Shown here: in pieces, positions 46,551-62,840 of the stretch | Numbering within the stretch: position 1 is the first letter of the stretch | How the letters are laid out: the number at the start of each line of letters is the position of its first letter | Source: Elephas maximus indicus | Taxonomy: Eukaryota; Chordata; Mammalia; Proboscidea; Elephantidae | Length of the DNA stretch: 64,000 nucleotides | Assembly (NCBI RefSeq): GCF_024166365.1 | Contig: NC_064838.1 | Span: 72,618,001 to 72,682,000 of the forward strand | Direction: 5' to 3' | Program-made: the position numbers and the translations under genes | The notes under the pieces: model-generated | What the model was told of the DNA's origin: nothing | The model's input: the letters and a program-made list of their open reading frames with translations, nothing else | Database searches by the model: none

Positions 46551-49500
46551 TATTCCATACTCTGTATTCTATATTGTATATTCAAAGTTCTATGTTCTGT
46601 ATTCTATATTTTTCTATGTACTATATTTTTCTGTATAGTATATTCTATGTTCCATATTCTATATGCTATATTCTACATTCTGTGTTCTTCTATATTCTGT
46701 ATTCTTGTATATTTTACATTCTACGTTGTATATTCCATAATTTTCTATATTCTGTATTCTATATTTTATATTCTGTATTCTACATTCTACTTTCTATATT
46801 CTAAATTCCATATTCTCTGTTCTTGTATAATCTATATTCTGTATTGTATGGTCTTCTGTTGTGTATATTCTTCTATAATGTATATTCTATATTCTTCTGT
46901 ATTCTATATTCTAATTCTTCTATATTTTCTATTCTTCCATATTCTGTATTCTTCAATATTCCGTATTCTACATTCTACTATTTTTTCTTGTGTTTTCTAT
47001 AAAAAAAAATTTTTTAGCCTTCTATATTCTATATTATTCTATATTCTAAATTTATATTTTATATTCTTCTGTAGTATATATTCTATAATGTATATTCTTG
47101 TATATTCTATATTCTAGTATTTTAATTTTTTTTGTATTCTGTATTCTATCTTATGTGTTCTGTGTTCTATGTTCAATATTATTCTGTATACTATATTCTT
47201 CTATATTCCATATTCTACATTCTATATTCTAAATTCTTCAATATTCCACATTCTAAATTCTATATTCTATGTTCTTATTCTGTATTTTCCTATATACTAT
47301 ATTCCATACTCTGTATTCTATATTGTGTATTTTTCTCTATACTGTATTCTTTTGTATGCTATATTCCATATTGTGTATTCTCTATATTCTATCTCTATAT
47401 TAAATTTTCTATATTCTGCATTCTATATTCTAATATCTTCTATATTCTACATTCTGGAGTCTATGTTCCATATTCTACATTCTAACTTGTATATTCTTTG
47501 CCCTTCTATAGTCTATATTCTTCTATATTGTATATTTTTCTATATTCTATGTTCTATATTCTAAATTTTTCCATATACTATATTTTTCTGTGTTCCATAG
47601 TCTATAGTCCATATTCCCTGTTCCCTATTCTATATTCTACATTGTATATTCTTCTATATTCCTTACTCTATATTCTTTGATATTTTATATTCTGTATTCT
47701 ACATTCTATATTCTATGTTCTTCTATATTCTGTACTCTTGTATATCCTATATTTTTCTATATTCTGTATTCCGTACTGTGAATTCTACATTCGATGTTCT
47801 ATGTTCTATATTTTTCTACGTACTGTATTTTTCTTTATTCTATATTCCATATTGCATATTCTATATTCTTCTTTATTCCATATTGATATTCTTCTGTATT
47901 GTATATTTTACATTCTACATTCTATTTTCCATAATCTTCTATATTTTATAATCTATAGTCTTCTATGTCCAATATTTTATATCCTGTATTCTCTGGCCTA
48001 GATTCTCCATTCTATGTTCTATATTCTAAATTCTTCTACATTCTATATTTTTTTTATATTCTGTATTCCATACTCTATTTTATATTCCATATTTGATGTT
48101 CTGTTTCTTTATTCTATATTTTTCTATATAATGTAATTTTCTGTATTCAATATTCCATAATCTATTCTACATTCTATATTCTTCTATATTCCATATTCTA
48201 TATTTTACATTTTATATTCTATAATCTTCTGTATTCTATCATTTATAATCTTCTATATTCTATAATCTGTATTCTTCTATATACTTTATACTATATTTTA
48301 TATTCTGTTTCAACATTCTATATTCTCTATTCTAAATTTTATGTTCCCTTCTATTCTATATTATTTTATATTCTATATTTTTCTATAATCTATGTTCTAT
48401 ATTCCATGCTCTATATTCTGTATTCTATATTTGATGTTGTATATTCTATGTTTTATATTCTATATTTTTCTGTTACTTTTTTCTGTAGTCTATATTCCAT
48501 ATTCTATATTCTACATTCTATAATCTTCAACATTCTATATTCTAAATTCTTCTATGTTCTTTATTCTTTTCTATTCTAATTCTGTATTCTATATTCTGCA
48601 CTCTTTATTCATATTCTTCTATATATTTATTCCACGTTCTTATATTTGTCTATATTCTCTATTAATTTCTGAATTCTATGTTCTTTATTCCATTTTCTAC
48701 ATACTAAGCTCTATATCTTATAGTCTTCTACATTCTATATTTTTCTATATTCCATGTTCTACATTTTACATTCTGTAATCCTCCGAAGTCTATATTCTAC
48801 ATACTTAATTCTATATTTTATATTCTTTTAAGTTTTATATCCTTCTACATTATATAGTCTATATTCTTCTATATTCTGTACTCTCTATTCTTTATTCTAT
48901 GTTCTATATACCACTATATGCTATATCCTTCTATATTCTATATTCTACATTCTTTATTCATACTCTTCTATATTCTATATTCTCTGTTCTTCTCTATTCC
49001 ATATTCTTCTACATTCTATATTTTCCAATGTTCTACATTCTATTTTCCATACTCTGTGTTCTATATTCTATATATGGTATTCTATGTTCAATATTCTATA
49101 TTTTACTATATACTATATTCTTCTGTATTCTCTGTTCTATATTCCATATTATATATTCTACATTCTATATGCTAAATTCTTCTATATTCTAAATTCTATA
49201 TTCTACATTCTAAATTCTATATTCTTCTACATTCTTCTATATTCTATATTTTTCTATATTCTATAGTCCATACTCTGTATTCTATATACTATATTCGATC
49301 TTTTATGTTCTATATTTTTCTATATACTATATATTTCTGTATTCTATATTCCATAATCTATATTCTACGTTCTATATTGTATATTCTGTGTTTTACATTC
49401 TATATTCCATAATATTCTATATTTTATAATCTATATTTTATATTCTACTTTCTGCATTGTATAGTCTTTTCTTCTATATTTTTCTATATTCTGTTTCATA

Positions 49501-51249
49501 CTCTGTATTGTATATTTGATGTTCTATTTCTATATTCTGTTTTTCTTTATAATGTAATTTTCTGTATTCTATATTCTACATTCCATATTTTATATTCCAT
49601 AGTCTATATACTGCATTCTATAGTCTGTATTCTTCTATATTCTATATTTTACATTCTACGTTCCATAATCTTCTATATTCTATAATCTATATTTTTCTAT
49701 ATTCTATATTTTGTATTCTATATTGTACTTTCTATATTCTTCTGTATTCTATATTCTAAAGTTATATTCTATTTTCTTCTATATTCTTTATGCTGTATTT
49801 TTGTATAATTTATATTCCATATTCTTCTATATTCCATATTCTTCTATACACTATAATCTATTTTCAAAGCTGTTTTATATTCTGTATTCTAGGTTCCATA
49901 TTCTATTTTCTTCTATGTTCTATATTCCATATTGTATATTCTACATTGTATATTTTAAATTCTCTATATTCTATATTTTCCTATACTCTATATATCATAT
50001 TCTATAGTCTCCTATAGTCTATATTTTACATTCTACATTCTATATTCCATAATCTTCTATATTGTATAATTTATAATCTATATTCTTCTCTATTCTTCAT
50101 TCTATATTTTGAATTCTATATTCTGTATTCTACATTATACATTTTATATTCTTCTGTATTCTATATTCTAAATTTACATTCTATTTTCTTTTATATTCTG
50201 TATTTGTATGCTATTTTCTTCTATAATGTATATTCTGTATTCTTTATTCCAAATCCTCTATACACTATATTCTTCTATTTTCAAAGTTCTTTTATTTTCT
50301 GTATTCTATCTTCTGTGTTCTATGTTCCATATTCTATATTCTTCTATATTGTATACTCTACGTTCTATATTTTAAATTCTCTATATTCTATATTTTCCTA
50401 TATTTTATATTCCATACTCTGTATTCTATGTTCTATATTTTTCTACATACAATATTCTTCTATATTCTATATTCTACTTTCTGAAATCTCTATTTTAAAT
50501 TCTTCTATATTCTGTATTCTAAATTCTATATTCTATGTTTTTCTATATTCTATATTTTATATTCTATATTCCAGGTTCTGTATGCTATCTTTGATGTTAT
50601 TTTCCTATATTCTATATTTTTCTGTATAATATAATTTTCTGTATTCTATATTGCATATTCTCTAGACTATATTCTACATTCTATATTTTCTTAAATTCCA
50701 TATTCTATATTCTTCTGTATTCTGTATTTAATTCTACATTCTATATTCCATAATCTTCTATATTCTATAATCTATATTCTTCTCTATCCTATGTTCTTTA
50801 TTCTATATTTTATATTCTGTATTCTACATTGTACATACTATATTCTATAGTCTAAATTCTACAGTCTTCTATATTCTATATTCTTTTCTATTTTCTATTT
50901 TTCTATATTCTATATTCCATACTCTGTATTCTATATTTGATGTTCTATATTTTTCTAAATACTATATTCTTCTGTATTCTACATTCTATATTCCATATTC
51001 TACATTCTATAATCTATGTTCTATATTCTTCTATATTTTATATTCTATGTTCTGTATTCTATTCTCTTCTACATTCTTATTCTACATTCTATATTCTTCT
51101 ATGTTATATGTTATAATCTATATACTATGTGCTATATTCTGTATTCTACATTCTAAATTCTATATTTGATATTCTACACTCTACATTCTATATTCTAAAT
51201 TTTTCAATAGTCTTTATTCTCTATTCCCGATTCTATGTTCTATGTTGTA

Positions 51250-51700
51250 TATTCCATTTTCTTCTGTATTCTACATTTTATATTCTAAATTTTTCTGAAT
51301 TCTGTATTCTTCTGTATTCTATATTTTGAATTCTGTATTCTTTATTCTACCTTTTAAACTCTATATTCTCTATTCTTCTGTAATCTATATTCTTCCATAT
51401 GCTCTATTTTGTATTCTTTATTCTTCTTTCTATATCCTACCTTCTAAACTCTGTATTCTACATTATTCTGTAATCTATATTCTATATTTTATAATCTATG
51501 TTCTTGTACATTCTATATTCTTCAATATTGTATATCCTATATTCCCTATTTGTCAATATTCTATTTTCTTCTACATTTTGTCTTCTATATTCTATAGTCT
51601 GTCATCTATATTGTTTATTCTTCTATATTCTATATTCTACATTCTATATCCTAAATCTTCTTTATTCTAAGTTTATGCTCCTTATTCTATATTCTTCAAT
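51250..51700 (+). repeat. Representative higher-order module D-C-E of the satellite
   Basis: Three diagnostic words occur in fixed order: D, attccattttctt with taaatttttctgaattct and then taccttttaaactctatatt; C, gtatatcctatattccctat with tttgtcaatattctattttc; E, ctatatcctaaatcttc. The same order is seen near 45.92, 52.85, 54.36, 58.19 and 62.70 kb, and inverted near 41.3-41.5 kb. Spacing is irregular (1.5 to 5.3 kb). Confidence 0.75.
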
Positions 51701-54700
51701 AGTCTATATTTTTCTATAGTGTATATTTTATATTGTATGTTTTCCTGTATTGTATCTTCTATGTTCTATATTCTTCTGTATTTTGTATTCCATATTTCAT
51801 GTTCTGTATTCGATATTCTACATTCTAAATTCTTCTATATTCTGTATTCTACATTCTAAATTCTTCTATATTCTGTATTCTATATTCTAAATTCTTCTGT
51901 ATTCTATATTCTACTTTCTTCTATATTCTATTTCTTTATTTTTCTGTATTCTATGTTCTATATTCCATACTCTGAATTCTATATTGTATATTCAATGTTC
52001 TATATTTTTGTATATGCTATATTTTTCTGTATGGTATATTCTATTTTCCATATTCCATATTCTATTTTTATATTCTATATTCTACATTCTGTATTATATA
52101 TTTTTTATTTTACATTCTATATTCCATAATCTTCTGTATTCCATAATCTGTATTCTTCTATATTCTGTGTTTTATATTGTGTATTCTGTATTCTACATTC
52201 TATATTCTATAGTCTGAATTCTATATTCTATGTTCTATATTGTATATTGTATAACCTATATTCTATATTTTTGTATATTCTATATTCCATACTCTGTATT
52301 CTATATTCGATGTTCTATATTTTTCTGTATACTATATGTTTCTGTATTCTATATTCCATATTCTATATTCTTCTATATTGCATATTCTATATTCTTCTGT
52401 AGTCTATATTTTACATTCTAAATTCTATGTTCCATAATCTTTAATATTATATATCTTTATGCTTCAATATTCTATAATTTATATTCTAAATTCTATATTT
52501 ATTTTCTTCTATATTCTATATTCCATATTTGAAGTTGTATGTTCTATGTTGTGTATTCTATAATCTATTTTTTCTGTATACTATATTCTTCTCTATTCTC
52601 TATTTCTTATTCTATATTCTACATTCTATCTTCTATTTCTGTGTTCTGTATTCTAAACTCTTCTATATTCTATATTTTATATTCTACATTGTATATTCTT
52701 GTATGTTCTCTAATCTGTAGTCTTCTGTATTCTATATTCTTCATTTTATATTCTAGTCTAAATTCTATATTCTAAATTCTTCTATATTCTTTATTCCTCT
52801 CTATTCTCTTTTGTGTATTCTGTATTCTATGTTCTGCATTCTACATCCTATATTCCATTTTCTTCTATATTCTACATTCTAAATTTTTCTAAATTCTATA
52901 TTCTTTTCTATCCTATATTCTGAATTCTATATTCTTTATCCTACATTCTACCTTCTAAACTCTATATTCTATGTTCTTCTGTAATCTATATTCTTCTATA
53001 TTCTACATTGTATATTCTTCTATATTCTGTAATGTGTTCTTCTACTTTCTATATTCTACATTCTTCTATATTGTATATTCTATATTCTACCCTGTTTGTA
53101 TATTGTAGATATCATATTTGTAAATATTCTGTATTATGTCTTCTATATTCTGTAGCCTGTCATCTATATTCTGTATTCTTCTATATTCTTATTTCTACAT
53201 CCTATATTCTTCTATATTCCATATTCTAAATAGATGTTCTAAATCCTATATTCTGTATTCTTCAATATCTTCTATAATCTATATTCTTGTATATTATATA
53301 TTCTTCTATATTCTGTATTCTATGTTCTATATTCTTCCATATACTATGTTCTTCTCTATTCCTTATTCTATATTCTACAGTCTATATTCTTCTGTAGTCT
53401 ATAGTCCACATTCTAAATTCTTTATTCTATGTTCTTCTACATTGTATATTCTTCTCTATTCTACATGCTATATTTTCTGTATTCTATGTTCTATATTCCA
53501 TACTCTGTATTCTATATTTGATGTTGTGTGCTCTATGTTCTATATTTTTCTCTATACTATATTCTATATCCTATATTCTACTTTGTATATTCTTCTATAT
53601 TCCATATTCTATATTTTACATTCTATATTCCATAATCTTGTATATTCAATAATCTTATTTTATATTCTTTATTCTATATTTTATTAGAATATATCCTGTT
53701 TCTACATTCTACATTCTATGTTCTTCTATACTCTTCCATATCCTATATTCTGTATTTTTGTGTATTCTATATTCTAAGTTCTATGTTCTATATTTTTATA
53801 TACTATATTTTTCTTTATTCTGTATTCTATATTTCATATTCCATATTCTGTATTGTATAGTGTTCTATATTGCATATTCTATATTCTATATTTTACTTTA
53901 TACATTCTATATTCCATAATCATCTATTTTCTATAATCTATATTCTACATATTTTGTATTCTAGATTATACATTCAAAATTCTATGTTCTTCTTTATTCT
54001 ATATTTTTTATATTCTATCTTCCATACTCTGCAGTCTATATTTCATATTTGATGTTCTATGTTCTACATTGTGTATTCTATATTCTCTCTTTTTTATATA
54101 CTGTATTCTTCTCTATTCTCTATACTCCATATTCCATATTCTACATTGTATATTGTATTTCTTCTTTGTTCTGTAATTTATACTCTTCTATATTTTTTAT
54201 ATTCTATATTTAGTGTTCTACATTCTATATTCTTCTGTGTTCTATAATCTGTATTCTTCTGAATTCTGTATTCTACATTCTAAATTCTTCTATATTGTTT
54301 ATTCTTCTCTCTTCTCTTTTGTGTATTCTATATTCTATGTTCTACATTCTACATCCTATATTCCATTTTCTTCTATATTCTATGTTCTACATTCTATATT
54401 CTAAATTTTTCTAAATTCTATATTCTTTATCCTACATTCTACCTTGTAAACTCTACATTCTATACACTTCTTTAATCTATATTCTATATCGTATATTATT
54501 CTATATTCTGTAATCCTTATTCCTCTACTTTCTATATTCTACATTCTTCTATATTGTATATCCTGTATTCTATATATCATATTTGTAAATATTCTATATT
54601 GTATCTTCTATATTGTGTAGACTGTCATCTATATTCTGTATTCTTCTATGTTCTATATTCTACATCCTATATCCTTGTATATTGTATATTCTAAATTTAT

Positions 54701-55450
54701 GTTCTATATCCTTCTATATTCTGTATTCTTCAATATTCTATATTCTTCTATAATGTATATTCTATATTCTTCTATATCTTATATTCTGTATTCTATGTTC
54801 TATCTTCTTCTATATATTATATTCTTCTCTAGTCTATATTCTATATCCTAAATTTTTATGTATTCTATATTCTACGTTTTAAATTCTATATTCTATGTTC
54901 TTCTATATTCTTCCATATTCTATATCCTATATTTTTCTATATTCTATGTTCTATATTTTTTATATTCCATACTCTGTATACTATATTCGATGTCGTGTGC
55001 TCTATATTCTATATTTTTCTATATACTATATTTTTCTCTATTTCATATTGTACATTCTATATTCTTCTACATTGTGTATTCTATATTTTTCTATATTCTA
55101 TATTTTTACATTCTACAATCTATATTCCATAATCTTGTATATTCTATAATCTATATTCCTCTGTATTCTATATTTTTTACTCTATATATATTGTTTTTAC
55201 ATTCTACATTCTATGTTCTTGTATATTCTATATTTTTCCATATTCTAAATTATTTTTCAGTTTTGTGTATTCTATATTCCATATTTGATGTTCTATGTTC
55301 TTTCTATATTTTTCTATATACTATATCCTGTATTATACATTCTATATTCTAAATTCTTCTATATTCTTTATTCTCTATTTTGTATTTCATATTCTGTGTA
55401 CTGTATCACATATTCTACATTCTTTACTCCATTTTCTTCTATAATCTATA

Positions 55451-55935
55451 TTCTAAATTTTGCTATACTGTGTATTCTTTTGTATTCTATATTCTGAATT
55501 TTATATTATTTATTTTATATTCCACATTCTAAACTCTATATTCTTCTATAATCTATTTTCTATATTCTGTATTTTATATTCCATATTCTATATTCTTTTA
55601 TATTCTATAATCTATATTCTTCTACACTCTATATTCTTCTATAATGTCTACCCTAAATCCTATATTCTATATATGATATTTTTCAGTATATTCTAAATTT
55701 TGCTATACTATATATTCTTCTATATGCTATATTCTGAATCCTATATTCTTTATTCTATATTCCACATTCTAAAGTCTATATTCTATATTCTTCTATAATC
55801 TGTATTCTATGTTCTTTTATATTCTGTACTTTATATTCCATATTCTCTATTCTTTTATAGACTATAATCTATATTCTTCTACATTCTATATTCTTCTGTA
55901 TTGTATATCCCAAATCCTATATTCTATATACATTT
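55451..55935 (+). repeat. Local tandem duplication, about 240 bp, in the satellite
   Basis: ttctaaattttgctatact at 55451 recurs at 55691, an offset of 240. The following order (tgaat, ccacattctaaa, tataatct, aaatcctatattctatata) is kept through both copies, with a 17-bp length difference near the end. A diverged third relative lies near 62.1 kb. Confidence 0.85.
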
Positions 55936-58900
55936 GTCAGTGTTCTACATTCTATATTCTTCTATCGTCTATCTATATTCTATTGTCTGTCATCTATATT
56001 CTATATTCTAAGTTTTTATTCTGTATTCTGTATTCTTCTATAATGTATATTCTATATTCTCCTATATTCAATAGTCTTCTTTATATCATAGTCTTCTATT
56101 TCCTATATTCTTTTATATTCCATATTGTATCTTCTGTGTTCTATGTTCTATATTTTTCTATATACTTTATTCTTCTATATTCTATATTCTATATTCTATG
56201 CTCTTCTATATTCCATATTCTTCTATATTCTACATTTTCCTGTGTTCTATATTCTATTTTCCATACTCTGTATTCTATATATGATATTCTATGTTCTATA
56301 TTTTTCTTTATACTATATTCTTCTGTATTCTCTGTAGTATATTCCATATTCTATATTCTAAATCCTTGTATATTCTATATTCTAAATTCTACCTTCTAAA
56401 TTCTATATTCTATTTTCTTCTACATTCTTCTGTATTCTATATTTGTCTATATTCTATATTCTTTACTTTGTATTCTATATTTGATGTTTTATGTTCTATA
56501 GTGTATATTTTCTATATACTATATATTTCTGTATTCTATTTATATTCATATTCCGTTTTCTATATTCTATAGTGTACATTCTATATCTTCTATAGACCAT
56601 ATTCTATATAATTCTGTTTTATATATTATGTATTCTACATTCTTTATTCCATAATCTTCTATATTCTTAATTCTATGTTTTAAATTCTACATTCTATATT
56701 CTATGTTCTATATTCTATATTTTCCTATGGTCTATTTAAAAAAAATATTTCATATTCCGTATTCTATATTTGATGTTCTATTTCTATATTTTTCTATATA
56801 ATGTAATTTTCTGTATTCTATATTCCATACTCCATATTGTATATTCTATATTCTTCTATATTCCATATTTTCCTGTTATAAATTTTACATTCTACATTCT
56901 ATATTCCATAATCTTCTATATTCTATAATCTATATTCTTTATTCTATATTTTGTATTCTATATTATGTATTCCACATTGCACATTCTATATTCTAAATGT
57001 ATATTCTATTTTCTTCTATATTCTGTATTCCATATTCTTCTATAATGTGTATTCTATATTCTATGTTCATTATTCTTTATATTCCATATTCTTCTATACA
57101 CTATATTCTCTTTTCATAATGCTTTTATATTCCGTATTCTATCTTCTGTGTTCTATGTTCCATATTCTGTATTCTTCCTTATGCTATATTCTTCTATCTT
57201 CTATAGTCCATATTCTAGATTCTGTATTTTAAATTCTCTATATTCTATATTTTATGTTCTTCTATATTCTATATTTTCCTATATTCTACTTTCCATACTC
57301 TGTATTCTACATTCGATGTTCTATGTTCTGTATTCTATATTTTTCTACATACTCTATTCTTCTATATTCTGTATTCCATATTCCATATTCTACATTCTGC
57401 ATTCTATATTCTAAATTCTTCTATAGTCTGTATTTTTCTATGTTCAGTATTCCATACTCTGTATTGTATATTCTTTATTTGGTGTTCTATATTCTATATT
57501 TTCTATATACTATATTTTTCTGTTCTCTATATTCTATATTCCATATCCTGTATTCTACATTCTTCATTCTATATTCTTCTATATTGTATATTTTAGTTTC
57601 TACATTCTATATTCCATAATCTTCTATATTCTGTATTCTTTATTCTATAGTCTACATTCTATATTTTATATTCAATATTTGATGTTCTTTTTCTGTTCTA
57701 TATTTTTGTATATATTATTTTCTGTATTCTATATTCCATATTCTGTATACTATATTCTCTTATATTCCATATTCTATATTTAATTCTACATTCTATAATG
57801 TATATTCTATATTTTTATTCTATATTCTTTATTCTACTCTGTAATACTGTATTCTATAGTCTAAATTCTTTATTCTTCTCTATTCTATATTTTTCTATAT
57901 TCCATATTCTATATTTTCTATTACTATATTCTGTATTCTACATTCCATATTCTATATTCTATGTTCTATATTATTCTATGTTCAGTGTTCTATACTCTTC
58001 TACATTCTTATTCTACATTGTATATTCTTCTGTTATAATCTATATTCTTCTACCTGCTATATTCTGTATTCTATATTCTACATTCTATATACAATGTTCT
58101 ACAGTCTACATTCTATATTCTAAGTTTTTCAATATTCTTTATTCTTCTCTATTCCGTATTCTATGTTCTGCATTTTACATTCTATATTCCATTTTCTTCT
58201 ATATTTCATATACTACATTGTATATTCTAAATTTCTCTGAATTCTGTATTTGTCTATATTCTATATTTTGAATTCTATATTCTTTATTCTACGTCCTAAA
58301 CTCTATATTCTATATTCTTCTGTAATCTATATTCTACATTGTACATTGTTCTATATTTTATAATCTATATTCTTCTACTTTCTATATTCTATATTCCTCA
58401 ATATTGTATATCCTATATTCTATAATCCATATTTGTCAACATTCTATTTTCTTCTACATTCTATCTATATTCTATAGTTTGTCTATAGTCTTTATTCTTC
58501 TATATTCTACCTTCTATATCCTATATCTTCTATATTCTAAATCTGTGTTCTATATTCTTCAATACTCTATATTCTTGTACATCCTTTATTCTTTTATATT
58601 CTGTATTGTATCTTCTATGTTCTATGTTGAATATTCTTCTATATACTATATTTTTCTATATTGAATATTCTATATTCTACATTCTATATTTTATTTTCTT
58701 CTATATCCTATATTCTTTTAATTCTATTTCTATATTTTTCTAAATTCTTTGTTCTATATTCCATACTCTGTATTCTTTATTGTATATTCAATGTTCTATA
58801 TTGTATATTTTTCTATATATTTTTCTGTTTGCTATATTCCATATTCTATATGCTATATTCTACATTCTATATTTTTCTATATTCCATATTCTATATTGTA

Positions 58901-61900
58901 CATTCTACATTCTGTATTCCATTGTCATCTATATTCTGTAATCTGTATTCTGTATTCTACATTCTGTACCCTAAATTCTATATTCTCTGCTCTTCTATAT
59001 TCTGTATTGTATAGTCTTCTATTGCCTATATTCTTTTATAATGTATATTCTGTATTCTTCTGTATTGTATATTCCGTATCATGTACATTCTATATTCTTC
59101 CATATTCTGTGTTCTATATTCTTCTATATTTTATATCCTTCTGTATTCTATATTCTTTTTTATAATGTGTTCTGTCTTCTATGTTCTATATTCTGTTTTC
59201 TTAAATGTACTACATTCTTGTGTATTCTATATTCCATACTCTATATTCTACATTGTTTATTCTTTTATATTCTGTAATCTATATTCTTCTATATTCTATA
59301 TTCTACATTCTGTATTCTACATTCTACATTCCATATTCTAAATTCTTCAATATTCTTTACTCTTCTCTGTTCTATATTCTGTGCCTATATTCTATATTCT
59401 ACACTCTACATCCTATATTCTTCTGTTTTTTTCTGTATTCTACATTCTATTTTCTATATTGTTCTACATTATAGAATCTATATTCTTCTGTACTCTGTAT
59501 TCTGTTTTCTATATGCTGGTATTCTGCATTCTAAATTCTTTATTCTATAGTTTTCTGTATTCTATATTGTATATACTTCCATATTGTATCTTCTTTACAC
59601 TATATTCTATATTCTTCTATATTGTACATTTTACATATTATATCCTATATTCCATATTCATCAATATTGTATATTCTACATTGTACATTCTGTATTCTAT
59701 ATTCTTTTATATTCTATATTTTACATTCTATATTCCATAATCTTCCATAATCTATATTCTTCTATATTCTTTATTCTGTATTTTATATTCTACACTTTAT
59801 ATTCTAAATTTTATATTCTGTTCTTCTGTATTCTTTATTTTTTTATCTTCTATATTCTATGTTCCATAGTCTGTATTCTATATTCCATATTTGATGTTCT
59901 ATGTTCTATATTTTTCTATATACTGTATTGTTCTTCATTCTATATTCCATAATCCATATTCTGTATTCTATATTCTACATTGTCCATCCTATATTCTATT
60001 TTCTTCTATATTCCTTATTCTATATTTTACATTCTATAATCTTATGTAGTCTATAATCTATATTCATTTATATTCTATATTTTGTATTGTACATTCTTTA
60101 TTCTATTTTCTACAGTCTACATTCTATATTCTTCTATATTTTTATTCTTTTCTATTCTATATTCTATGTTCTGTATTCTATATTCTATTTTCTACATTCT
60201 ATATTCTATACTCCTCTGTGTTCTGTATTCTACATTCTATGTTCTAAATTTGTCTATGTTCTGTATTATTTTCCATATTCTATATTCTGAATTCTATATT
60301 CTATTTTTACATTCTAAACTCTATATTCTATATTCTTCTATCTGCTATATTCTACATTCTATATTCTATAATCTCTATTTTTCTACATTCTGTATTTTGT
60401 ATTCTTCTATATTCTATATTCTGTATTCTATATACCATATTTTTCAACATTCTATATTCCTCTGTATTCTATATTCAATTTTCTGCATTTTGTGTTGCAT
60501 ATTCTTCTACATTCTATATTCCAAATTTATATTTTATATTCTATATTCTGTATTGTATGGTATTCTATCGTCTATATTTTATAATGCACATTCTTTATTC
60601 TATATTATTCACCATTCTTCAAATTTATATTCTATATTTTTATATACTCCATATTCTATATTATTCTATACTTGTCTATATTTTATATTCTACACTCTAC
60701 ATTCTGTATTCTACATTCTTCTATGTTCTATGATCTATATTGTTCTATATTCTGTATTCTTTATTCTGTAATCTATATTCTATATTCTACTTTCTGCATT
60801 TTGTATTCTAGAGTCTACATTCAATATTTTAAATTCTGTTTTTATTCTTCTCTTATCTCTATTCTTTGTTCTATATTCTACAGTCTACATTGTATATTCT
60901 AAATCCTTCTATATTCTTTAGTCTATGTTCTATATTCTACTTTCTCTATTCCATTTTCTTTTCTATTCTATATTCTAAATTTTTCTAAATTCTGTATTCT
61001 GTTTTCTAAATTCTATATTCTACCTTTTAAACCCTACATTCTATATTCTCCTGTAATCTATATTCTGTATTCTATAGTCTACATTTTATATTCTGTGTCT
61101 TTTACCTATACTCTGTATTTTACATTCTATATTCCATAATCTATATTCTTCTATATTCTATATTCTACATTCTGTGTTTTATATTCTATGTTCTTCTATA
61201 GTCCATATTTTTCTATATTCTATATTTCATACCCTGTATTCTGAATTCCATATTCGATGTTCTATGTTCTATATTCTATATAATATATTCTTCAGTATTC
61301 TATATTCTACATAGTCCATTGTATATTCTCCAATATTCTATATTTTACATTCTATATTCTATAATTATGTAGTCTTCTATATTCTATATTCTGTATTCTC
61401 CATTCTCCATTCTACATACTATATTGTACATTCTACAGTCTACATTCTATATTCTAAATTCTGTATTCTTTTTTCGTTTCTATTCTATATTCCATATTCT
61501 GTATTCTACATTCTGTATTCTACTGTATTTTATATTCTAAATTTTTCTATACTTTATATTATTTTCTACATTCTATGTTCTGATTTCTATATTCTTTTTT
61601 TACTTTGTAAACTCTATATTGTATATTTTTGTATATTCTATACTCTTATATTCTATAATCTATATTTTCTGCTTACTATATTCTATATTCTTCTATATTG
61701 TATATTCTATATCCTATGTTCTGTATTCTATATACCATATTCATCAACATTCTATATTCAATTATGTACTTTTTATATTTTATATTCTTTTATATCCTAT
61801 ATTATAAATTTATATTCTATTTTCTTCTATATTCTGTAATGTATAGTCTTCTATCATCTGTATTCTATAATGTATTTTTGATATTGTATATTCTTCTATA

Positions 61901-62751
61901 TTCTATATTCTTTGATATTCTGTATTCTTTATTCTTCTATATTCTATCTTCTATGTTCTATATCCTTCTATATTCTATATTCTTTTATATTCTGTGTTCT
62001 ATCTTCTATGTTCTATTGTCTGTATTCTTCTATATACTATATTCTTGTGTATTTTATATTCTATATTCCATATTCTACATTCTTTATTCCATTTTCTTTT
62101 ACAGTCTATATTCCAGATTTTGCTATATTCTGAATACTTTATTCTGTATTCTATGTTCTGAACTCTATATTCTGTATTCTTCTATATTCCATGTTCCATA
62201 TTCTTTTATAGTCTATAATCTATATTCTTCTACATTCTATATTCTTCATTCTTTTTATATATTTCTTATGTCATATTCTGTATTCTACATTGTACATTCT
62301 ATACTCTGTATTCTACTTTCTATATTTTAAATTCTCTATATTCTGTATTCTTCTCTATTCTATATTTTCTATATTCTATGTTCTCTCTTCCATACTCTGT
62401 ATTCTATATTCCATATTAAATGTTTTACGTTCTATATTCTGTATTTTTCTATATACTGTATTCTTCTGTATTCTATATTCCAATTTCTATATTCTATATT
62501 CTTCTATGTTCTGTATTTTATACTATTCTACATTCTATATTCTATGTTCCATGATGTATATTCTTCTATATGCTATATTCTGTATTCTATATTCTACAGT
62601 CCACATTCTATATTCTAAATTTTTCTATGTTCTTTATTCTTCTCTAATTTATTGTCTATTCCATATTCTATGTTCTCCAGTCTCATTTTCTATTCCATTT
62701 TCTTGTACATTCTATATTCTCAATATTTGTAAATTCTGTATTTGTCTGTAT

Positions 62752-62840
62752 TCTACCTTCTGAATTCCATATTCTTTACACTATATTCTACCTTCTGAAT
62801 TCCATATTCTTTATGTTCTACCTTCTAAACTCTATATTCT
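62752..62840 (+). repeat. Three short tandem copies of a satellite sub-module
   Basis: ctaccttctgaattccatat with tctttacactatatt, then ctaccttctgaattccatat with tctttatgtt, then ctaccttctaaactctatat. These are units of about 30-35 bp, the first two nearly identical. Confidence 0.85.
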
